NCBI GenBank assembly: GCA_013824615.1
Contig: PNOC01000021.1
Span: 1-58,320 of the forward strand
From: Thermodesulfovibrio sp.
GTDB taxonomy: Bacteria; Nitrospirota; Thermodesulfovibrionia; Thermodesulfovibrionales; UBA6898
Direction of reading: 5' to 3'
Length of the DNA: 58,320 nt
The notes beneath the pieces are model-generated. The model saw nothing but the letters and a program-made list of their open reading frames with translations, was not told the DNA's origin and did no database searches. Positions within the stretch are counted from its first letter, which is position 1, and the number at the start of each line of letters is the position of its first letter. Below are positions 50,141 to 56,344 of this stretch, piece after piece. The translations under genes and the position numbers were made by a program.

Positions 50141-51535
50141 ATGAGCGATTATCAGTACGATAATCAGACAGTAAAGGGTTTTATCGTTTCATCTATCTTC
50201 TGGGGTGTGGTCGGGATTGTCATCGGGCTTCTCATCTCTATACAGATGTGGAAACCGGAAACCAATTTCGCACCGTACTTCACCTTCGGAAGACTGAGGG
50301 CAGTTCACACCAACGGCCTTGCCTTCGGACTTGGCGTGGGCGCAATCTTCGGGCTCTCGTATTACATCATCATGAGGCTCGCCAAGCGCCCGCTGCTGTT
50401 CCCGAAACTCGCACGGTTCCAGCTGTATCTCTTCAACGTCGGGATCCTGCTTGCGGCAGTCAGTCTGCTGATGGGTCAGACACAGTCTCTGGAGTATGCG
50501 GAACTGGAATGGCCTATCGACCTTGCGATAGTCATCCTCTGGGTGATGTTTGCGATCAATGTCTTCGGCACGATTATCAAACGCAAGGAAGAGCAGATGT
50601 ATATATCGCTCTGGTATATCATCGCGACCACTATTGCGGTGGCGGTGCTCTATATCGTAAACAACCTTTCTATCCCCGCGGGGCTGACTAAGTCATATCA
50701 CCTTTTTGCCGGTGTCAACAGTGCCAACGTCGAGTGGTGGTATGGTCATAATGCCGTCGGCTTTGTCTTTACCACTCCCATACTGGCAATGTTCTATTAT
50801 TTCCTGCCGAAATCAACCGGCATACCCATCTACAGTCACCGTCTGTCGATCATAGCCTTCTGGTCCCTGGTCTTTGCCTATCTCTGGACCGGGGCTCACC
50901 ACCTGGTGTATACGCCGCTTCCTGACTGGATACAGACGCTCGGGATCGTCTTCACGATATTCCTGATTGCACCGTCCTGGGGGTCAGTGGTCAACGGGTA
51001 TTACACCGTCGGGACTGACTGGTCGAAGATGAACACGAATTACCTTACTAAATTCTTTATCATGGGCATCACCTTCTACGGGCTCCAGACTGTCCAGGGA
51101 CCGACCCAGGGGCTCAGGATTGTGAGCCAGCTGATCCACTATACCGACTGGGTCCCTGGTCATGTTCATATGGGAACCATGGGCTGGGTGACAATGACAA
51201 CCGCAGCCTCGATCTATTACGTCATCCCGAAGATTTACCATACCGAGATATACAGTGAAAAAGTGGCCAATATACATTTCTGGCTCGTACTGATCGGACA
51301 GCTGATCTTCTCGATCACCATGTGGATAACCGGGATACAGCAAGGGGCCCTCTGGAAGGCAACCAATGCAGATGGCAGCCTGAAGTATACCTTTATCGAA
51401 ACGCTTACGAAAAACTATCCTTACTGGCAGCTCAGAACAGTCGGAGGGCTTATATTCACGGTAGGCATGCTCTTCTTCATCTACAATATTTACATGACCA
51501 TCCGCAAGGGATCCCTTGCGGAGGCCAAGGCTTAG
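50141..51535 (+). CDS. ccoN: cbb3-type cytochrome c oxidase subunit I (CcoN)
   Basis: The 464-residue catalytic subunit has about 12 membrane segments. Haem and copper ligands are His56 (RAVHTNG), His203 (WWYGHNAVG), His253 and His254 (TGAHHL), and His341 and His343 (PGHVHMG), the set expected for the C-type haem-copper oxidase family. It reduces O2 to water with high affinity while pumping protons, in the inner membrane. The GGAGGAG ribosome binding site is strong. It starts the cco operon. Confidence 0.96.
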   Translation: MSDYQYDNQTVKGFIVSSIFWGVVGIVIGLLISIQMWKPETNFAPYFTFGRLRAVHTNGLAFGLGVGAIFGLSYYIIMRLAKRPLLFPKLARFQLYLFNVGILLAAVSLLMGQTQSLEYAELEWPIDLAIVILWVMFAINVFGTIIKRKEEQMYISLWYIIATTIAVAVLYIVNNLSIPAGLTKSYHLFAGVNSANVEWWYGHNAVGFVFTTPILAMFYYFLPKSTGIPIYSHRLSIIAFWSLVFAYLWTGAHHLVYTPLPDWIQTLGIVFTIFLIAPSWGSVVNGYYTVGTDWSKMNTNYLTKFFIMGITFYGLQTVQGPTQGLRIVSQLIHYTDWVPGHVHMGTMGWVTMTTAASIYYVIPKIYHTEIYSEKVANIHFWLVLIGQLIFSITMWITGIQQGALWKATNADGSLKYTFIETLTKNYPYWQLRTVGGLIFTVGMLFFIYNIYMTIRKGSLAEAKA

Positions 51536-51544
51536 GGGGGCGCC

Positions 51545-52477
51545 ATGGGAAGCGGAATCTACAACAAACCGATAGCTTTTGCATTGACCGCAACCGTCGT
51601 AATCCTGATAGGCACGGTCGTGACCATGTTCTACCCGATGCTGACACCTGAGATGCATCCGAAGCTCGAAAACCTCAAGCCCTTCACAGCCCTGCAGCTG
51701 GCAGGACGCGATATCTATCAGCGCGAGGGCTGCGTCAACTGCCACACACAGACCGTGCGCCCTCTCAAGACAGAGGTCCTGCGGTACGGAGAATACTCAA
51801 AGGCGGGAGAGTTTGCCTATGACCGGCCCTTTCTCTGGGGGTCCAAGCGGACCGGGCCTGACCTTGCCCGCATAGGCGGCAAGTATCCTGATGCCTGGCA
51901 CTACAAGCATTTTGAAAAACCGCAGGGCATGTTCCCGCAGACAAACATGCCGGCCTATGCTTTTCTTGCAAAAAACAAACTTGACCCGGCGGAAGTTGAG
52001 GCACACATGAAGGCCCTTGATTTCCCCTACACCATAGAGGAGCTTTCAGCTCTCGGCAGCAAGACCGACATGGATGCGCTGGTGGCCTATATGCAGGTCA
52101 TCGGGACTGCAGTAAAGAAAACCGCCCCTGTTGCAGCTGCCGGAGGTGTTAAAGAGGTCCATTTCCCTAACCCGCTTGCAGACAACCCGCAGGCAATCGC
52201 GAAGGGCAAAGACCTGTACGCCAAGAACTGCGCCTCGTGCCATGGTGATAATGCCAAGGGTGACATAGGGCCGAGCCTGGTGGATGACGAGTTCTTCTAC
52301 GAAAAGGGCGATATGCCTGATGACGACTACTTTGAAGTGACCAATAACGGGACCTCAGAAGGCTATGTCGAAGACGGGCGTACCGGAAAGGGAGGCATGC
52401 CCGGGTTCAAGGATTCTCTGAGCAAAGACGATATCTGGTCAATCGTTGCCTACCTGAGATCGATTAAGGGAAAATAG
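51545..52477 (+). CDS. ccoO: CcoO fused to a second cytochrome c domain
   Basis: The 310-residue protein has an N-terminal membrane anchor (about 10-30) and a CcoO-type monohaem domain (Cys63-Val-Asn-Cys66-His67; axial Met135 in NMPAY). A second cytochrome c domain follows at about 205-310 (Cys229-Ala-Ser-Cys232-His233; axial Met285 in GGMPGF). In most cbb3 oxidases CcoO has one haem and the further haems are on CcoP. Here the extra domain is carried by CcoO, and a CcoP-like anchor is encoded separately just downstream (52486). The fusion has no frameshift that I can see. Confidence 0.92.
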   Translation: MGSGIYNKPIAFALTATVVILIGTVVTMFYPMLTPEMHPKLENLKPFTALQLAGRDIYQREGCVNCHTQTVRPLKTEVLRYGEYSKAGEFAYDRPFLWGSKRTGPDLARIGGKYPDAWHYKHFEKPQGMFPQTNMPAYAFLAKNKLDPAEVEAHMKALDFPYTIEELSALGSKTDMDALVAYMQVIGTAVKKTAPVAAAGGVKEVHFPNPLADNPQAIAKGKDLYAKNCASCHGDNAKGDIGPSLVDDEFFYEKGDMPDDDYFEVTNNGTSEGYVEDGRTGKGGMPGFKDSLSKDDIWSIVAYLRSIKGK

Positions 52478-52485
52478 GAGGATAT

Positions 52486-52671
52486 ATGGCTGAAGATCTT
52501 GATAACATCGACGCATTTGAGGCAAAAGAGACGTCTCATAAATTGCCGGTCGGATGGCTGATTCTCTTCTGGGGGCTGATCATCTGGGGCGTATATTATT
52601 TTGTAACCTACAGCCCTGCGATAAGCGGATGGACCCAGACAAAAGCCTATGAAGAATCGGTAAAGAAGTAA
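52486..52671 (+). CDS. CcoP-like N-terminal anchor without haem domain
   Basis: The 61-residue protein has one membrane segment (LPVGWLILFWGLIIWGVYYFVTY). The EAKETSHKLPVGW-x-FW and YSPAISGW pattern matches the N-terminal domain of CcoP/FixP, which binds the oxidase core. It stops after that domain, with no CxxCH. It starts 9 bases after the CcoO fusion gene, with an AGGAGG ribosome binding site. Confidence 0.85.
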   Translation: MAEDLDNIDAFEAKETSHKLPVGWLILFWGLIIWGVYYFVTYSPAISGWTQTKAYEESVKK

Positions 52672-52676
52672 CAGCT

Positions 52677-52707
52677 ATGCAGGGCCGGCCTGCAGCCGGC
52701 CCTGCAT
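52677..52707 (+). other. Perfect 13-bp intercistronic hairpin
   Basis: ATGCAGGGCCGGC (52677-52689), loop CTGCA, GCCGGCCCTGCAT (52695-52707) is a perfect stem directly after the CcoP-like stop codon. The next bases are ATAAAAACTC, without a T-run, so it is not a standard terminator. It probably protects the 3' end of the upstream part or is a processing site within the operon. Confidence 0.7.
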
Positions 52708-52749
52708 ATAAAAACTCTATGAAACCTGTATAAAAATGGAGAATATACT

Positions 52750-52842
52750 ATGGACATGTCAATTGCTGCAACCATCGCTTTTACGGTACTGCCGACTCTG
52801 GCAGCGGTGTATCTCTTTTACATGGCAAGCAGAAAAAAGTAA
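52750..52842 (+). CDS. 30-residue single-pass membrane peptide
   Basis: ATG at 52750 to TAA at 52842 encodes MDMSIAATIAFTVLPTLAAV and ten more residues, almost entirely a membrane helix followed by Ser-Arg-Lys-Lys. Its place between cco genes and its size resemble small oxidase assembly peptides such as CcoS/CcoQ-like proteins, but I do not recognise a family. Confidence 0.55.
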   Translation: MDMSIAATIAFTVLPTLAAVYLFYMASRKK

Positions 52843-52854
52843 CCGGGCCTGATT

Positions 52855-52998
52855 ATGAGCTCACAGGGAATAGCCTATTTTATTTTTGGCCTTACGCTCG
52901 TCATCCTTTTTGGCGTTATCATCGTACACTATTACTCCAAGAAACATCGCAACAAGGTTGAAAAAGCAAAATTCACCATGTTAGATGACGACGATTAG
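52855..52998 (+). CDS. CcoQ-like small membrane protein
   Basis: The 47-residue protein has one membrane helix (IAYFIFGLTLVILFGVIIVHYY) followed by a basic patch (SKKHRNK) and an acidic end (MLDDDD). This fits CcoQ/FixQ, a small subunit that stabilises the cbb3 oxidase. The last 14 bases overlap the start of ccoG. Confidence 0.75.
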   Translation: MSSQGIAYFIFGLTLVILFGVIIVHYYSKKHRNKVEKAKFTMLDDDD

Positions 52999-54208
52999 GG
53001 GGTTCCAGCCTTACCGGCGCGCTGCCCTGGTCCTTCAGGCTGTCATAATCCTTGGCCTTCCTTTTCTGAAAATCAGAGGGGAGAGCGCCGTCCGTTTTGA
53101 CCTGCCGTCTCTGAGACTGCATTTTTTCGGGAGGGCGCTCTGGATACAGGAATTCTTTGTTGTTCTTATCGCCCTGCTCTTCTTCACCTTCCTGATCCTC
53201 CTGGTAACGCTGTTGTTTGGCAGAATCTGGTGCGGCTGGCTCTGCCCCCAGACTGCCTTGACTTACCTGACAGAGTTTGCCGGCCAACCGGCGGCGAAAA
53301 ACCTTATCAGAAATATTGCTTCTTACGCAGGAGTATTCGGGGTCAGCCTGCTGGTCGGAGCAAACCTGATCTGGTATTTCGTGACTCCCGCAGAATTTTT
53401 CACAAGACTGCTCAGCGATAATCTTGGCCCTGCCATAACCTGGGCCTGGTCCCTTCTTACCATCGTACTTTTTGCGGACCTGGCTTTTATACGACACCGG
53501 TTCTGCGCCACGGTCTGCCCGTACTCAAGGATGCAGAGCACGCTCTTTGACAGCAGAACAATGGTCATTGCCTTTGATATGCAGAGAAGCGCCGAGTGCA
53601 TGGACTGCGCTGCCTGCGTGCGCACATGCCCCGTGGGGATAGATATCCGCAAAGGGCTCAGTCCCGCCTGCGTCAGTTGCGCGCAATGCGTTGATGCCTG
53701 TGCTGAAAGACTGGCAAAAAAAGACAGGCAGGGATTGATAGGGTATTTTTTCGGACTTCCGGGCCAGGGTATCGGTTTTATGCGCAGAAACGTGCTGCTG
53801 GTCTCGGCCGTGACACTTTCTTTGATGGTCTTTCTCGTACTGCTCGCCTCGGGAAGGCAAACCCTTGATATGACGGTAATGCCGGCGCACAACTTTCCAC
53901 CCCGCATCACCACCGACGGGAAAATCATAAACGCCTATCTTATTGCCTTCGAAAACAGGGGCAGCAATGCATTGCAGGTACACCTGTCAGCGCTGCCAGC
54001 ACCGGCGTCACAGACTTCAATTGCACTGAATCCTGCGACAATCATGGTCAGGGCAGGCGAACATAAAACAGCAACCGTTTTTGCAGAGATGCGGGACGTG
54101 CCTCAGCATAACAGCACGGTCACATTCACTCTGTCTGCAGACTATGGGGCTGCCGAACAAAAGCCCTTGTTGCGCAAAGCAGTCTTTGCCGTTCCGGGGA
54201 AACCATGA
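52985..54208 (+). CDS. ccoG: CcoG/FixG-type ferredoxin protein
   Basis: The 407-residue integral membrane protein has about five membrane segments and two [4Fe-4S] motifs, CMDCAACVRTCP and CVSCAQCVDACA, as well as WCGWLCPQT and CPYSRMQ. CcoG reduces copper(II) for insertion into CcoN. The C-terminal periplasmic region (about 290-405) is an immunoglobulin-like domain. It overlaps ccoH by 4 bases. Confidence 0.93.
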   Translation: MTTIRGFQPYRRAALVLQAVIILGLPFLKIRGESAVRFDLPSLRLHFFGRALWIQEFFVVLIALLFFTFLILLVTLLFGRIWCGWLCPQTALTYLTEFAGQPAAKNLIRNIASYAGVFGVSLLVGANLIWYFVTPAEFFTRLLSDNLGPAITWAWSLLTIVLFADLAFIRHRFCATVCPYSRMQSTLFDSRTMVIAFDMQRSAECMDCAACVRTCPVGIDIRKGLSPACVSCAQCVDACAERLAKKDRQGLIGYFFGLPGQGIGFMRRNVLLVSAVTLSLMVFLVLLASGRQTLDMTVMPAHNFPPRITTDGKIINAYLIAFENRGSNALQVHLSALPAPASQTSIALNPATIMVRAGEHKTATVFAEMRDVPQHNSTVTFTLSADYGAAEQKPLLRKAVFAVPGKP

Positions 54209-54663
54209 AAAAAATCATCGTCTTTGTGACCCTGGCCGCTCTGGCTGCCGTCGTAGGGGCTATCGTCGTAGGCAGCCGTAACTTTGAAGGCCTGGTCACC
54301 GACCGGCCCTACGAAACAGGCATTACATGGGACAAGACCCGGAACGACAAAATAGCCTCCGGGTGGGATGTTGTTATCACCCCGGGGGATTTTCAGGTTG
54401 GAGACAGCGAGCTTCTGCTCAGAATCACCGACCGGAAAGGGAATCCTCTGGCAGACTCTGCAGTGGCTGTGCGTCTCAGCCGGCCGCACACAAATGCCAG
54501 CGACAGTGCAGTCGCTACCCGGAAAACCGGACCCGGATTATTCAGTGCCGCTGTAAATTTTCCGGCATACGGTTACTGGGACATTAAAATGACTGTATCC
54601 GGCGAGGGAAAAAGTGTATCATTTGATAAGAGGATATTTGTAAAAAAGACAGGAGAAAAATAA
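54205..54663 (+). CDS. ccoH: CcoH/FixH-like oxidase maturation protein
   Basis: The 152-residue protein has one N-terminal membrane helix (about 4-22) and a periplasmic beta-rich domain with VTDRPYETGITWDK and PAYGYWDIKMTVSGEGKSVSFDKRIFVKK, the pattern of FixH. It assists assembly of the cbb3 complex. Its stop overlaps the next start (TAATG). Confidence 0.88.
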   Translation: MKKIIVFVTLAALAAVVGAIVVGSRNFEGLVTDRPYETGITWDKTRNDKIASGWDVVITPGDFQVGDSELLLRITDRKGNPLADSAVAVRLSRPHTNASDSAVATRKTGPGLFSAAVNFPAYGYWDIKMTVSGEGKSVSFDKRIFVKKTGEK

Positions 54664-55016
54664 TGAGAAAATCAGCAGCAGTTGTAGCAGCTATCTCTTT
54701 ACTGCTTTGCGCCGCAGCGGAACTGTCGTTCAGTGCAGAGGCAAAGACCAATAACCCCTATGGGGGAAATACGTCAGTCCTGAAGGAAGGCAAAAGGATT
54801 TATGAAAGCAACTGCAAGAGTTGCCATGGAGACGGGGCCAAAGGTGACATCTGCCCGGACCTGACGACCAAAAAGAAGAAGTTCGGCAACACTGATGCGG
54901 ATGTATATACCACCATCTCAAAAGGAAGGCCGGCCGGTATGCCGAATTGGGACAATACGCTCGGCTCTGACAAGATCTGGAAAGTAATCGCATACCTCAG
55001 GAGCCTCGAGAAATAA
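54663..55016 (+). CDS. Periplasmic class I cytochrome c
   Basis: The 117-residue protein has a signal peptide (MRKSAAVVAAISLLLCAAA) and a single haem motif Cys-Lys-Ser-Cys-His with a GRPAGMPNW axial-Met region. It resembles the second domain of the CcoO fusion (GKxxYxxNCxSCHGDxAKGDI). It could donate electrons to the oxidase, or be an additional CcoP-type haem unit supplied separately. Confidence 0.9.
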   Translation: MRKSAAVVAAISLLLCAAAELSFSAEAKTNNPYGGNTSVLKEGKRIYESNCKSCHGDGAKGDICPDLTTKKKKFGNTDADVYTTISKGRPAGMPNWDNTLGSDKIWKVIAYLRSLEK

Positions 55017-55058
55017 TCAAAAGCAGCGTCTGTGCATCGTGAGTTAATCAGGAAGACT

Positions 55059-55157
55059 GTCATTCCACGACTTGATCGGGGAATCCATTGTTTTCAAAAT
55101 ATTCTGGATCCCCGGGTCCCTCCAATAAGACGGCGGGCCTGCAGGCCCAAGGATGAC
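55059..55157. repeat. REP-like double palindrome, copy 4 (with insert)
   Basis: It starts GTCATTCCACGACTTGATCG and ends GGATGAC, but the second half is replaced or expanded by CGGCGGGCCTGCAGGCCC, making it 99 bp. It lies inside the cco operon, immediately before the lipoprotein gene at 55164. Confidence 0.8.
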
Positions 55158-55163
55158 AACTTT

Positions 55164-55646
55164 ATGTTTTGCACACAGACAATATGCGATCTGAACGGAG
55201 TAAAGGGTCTGTTTCTTTTCATGCTTCTCCTGGCACTTGTCTCCTGTGGAAACGATAAAACTGCAGTCCAGGTCGATTGCAATCTCGATGCAGGGCCGTG
55301 CACAAAAAAAATCGCTGCTAATGGGGCGGTCACCGTAACTCTGGATATCAGTCCCCGGCCTCTGTCAACCATGAAGCGGCTTTTGTTCCGGGTAAAGGCT
55401 GAGGAAAAGGATTCTTCACTCAAAGACGCTGAGGTCTTCATCACGCTTACCATGCCGGGCATGTCCATGATGGAAAACAGGATACAGCTCAGGCAGCAGG
55501 AGGACCACAGCTATCAGGGTGACGGAGTGATCGTCAAGTGTTCCAGCGGAAAGAAGATCTGGAAGGCAGATGTCCTGATAAGCCGCCCCGGGAATTCCTC
55601 TTTCAGCAGCATAAACACCTCTTTCTTATTCAGGGTCGACCGGTAG
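55164..55646 (+). CDS. Putative lipoprotein in the cbb3 operon
   Basis: The 160-residue protein has a hydrophobic stretch ending in a lipobox (ALVSCG, Cys near residue 28). The mature part has a beta-rich pattern (VTVTLDISPRPLSTMKRLLFRVKAEE, FITLTMPGMSMMEN) like FixH/YtkA-type domains, with several Met residues (MPGMSMME) that could bind copper. It begins 7 bases after a REP-like element, and an in-frame ORF continuing upstream through that element is not considered coding. The stop (TAG) overlaps the next start (GTG). Confidence 0.7.
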   Translation: MFCTQTICDLNGVKGLFLFMLLLALVSCGNDKTAVQVDCNLDAGPCTKKIAANGAVTVTLDISPRPLSTMKRLLFRVKAEEKDSSLKDAEVFITLTMPGMSMMENRIQLRQQEDHSYQGDGVIVKCSSGKKIWKADVLISRPGNSSFSSINTSFLFRVDR

Positions 55647-56344
55647 TGGAAACGGGCTATATCCTCTCGCTGACGACCGGTCTGCTGGGCGGTTTTGGAC
55701 ACTGCCTGGGTATGTGCGGGCCTCTGGTCGCCTCCTGCACTCTCTCTGCAGTGCCCCGGAAACTTTCCCAAAGGCATTCAAATGGCCCTTCGCCCGGCGT
55801 CATGGCCGGCCAGCTGATCTTCCATGCCGGGAGGATCACCACCTACACCTGTATCGGGGGTATGGCCGGCCTTACCGGCTCTTTCATGAATTCCGCTGGA
55901 AAACTCGCCGGGATCCAGAATATCGTCCCGATACTTGCCGGTCTCTTTATGATCTGGATGGGGCTGGGCATTGTCGGCATCACGCATTCCACTGCCGTGC
56001 TTGAAGGCCGAAATAATCTTGTCATTAAAGGCGTCAGGGAAATCCTCCAGGGAGACAGTGTCTGGCGTTTTTATCCGATCGGGCTGCTTCTGGGATTTCT
56101 CCCCTGCGGGCTTTCCTATTCCGTATTCATCGGCGCGGCCGGATCAGGCGGCCTGCTGCAGGGTCTGCTCTTCAGCCTGCTTTTCGGTTTGGGGACTATA
56201 CCAGCGCTGCTTATGGCAAGTTCCCTGGCCGCAGTTGTGGGACAAAAGGTGCGTGGTTATTTTTACCGGGCCGGCGGCCTTCTGATCATAGTAATGGGGA
56301 TACTCTTTCTCCTCAGGGGCATACGTTCCTATGCCAACATGTAA
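55646..56344 (+). CDS. TauE/SafE-like membrane protein of cbb3 assembly (CcoS/DsbD_2-like)
   Basis: The 232-residue polytopic protein has about six membrane segments. It has GLLGGFGHCLGMCGP near the start and GFLPCGLSYSVF in the middle, the two Cys-containing halves of the DsbD_2/TauE-like family. Proteins of this type next to ccoGHI are linked to copper or cytochrome maturation. Start GTG at 55646 overlaps the upstream stop by one base (TAGTG); the last 14 bases overlap ccoI. Confidence 0.85.
   Translation: METGYILSLTTGLLGGFGHCLGMCGPLVASCTLSAVPRKLSQRHSNGPSPGVMAGQLIFHAGRITTYTCIGGMAGLTGSFMNSAGKLAGIQNIVPILAGLFMIWMGLGIVGITHSTAVLEGRNNLVIKGVREILQGDSVWRFYPIGLLLGFLPCGLSYSVFIGAAGSGGLLQGLLFSLLFGLGTIPALLMASSLAAVVGQKVRGYFYRAGGLLIIVMGILFLLRGIRSYANM

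Noticed and set aside
52677-52707. Intrinsic terminator in the cco operon
   Set aside because: The stem is perfect but no T-run follows on the forward strand and further cco genes continue downstream in the same direction.
55032-55163. Upstream extension of the lipoprotein reading frame through the repeat
   Set aside because: It translates the REP-like element; the signal sequence and lipobox begin only after 55164.
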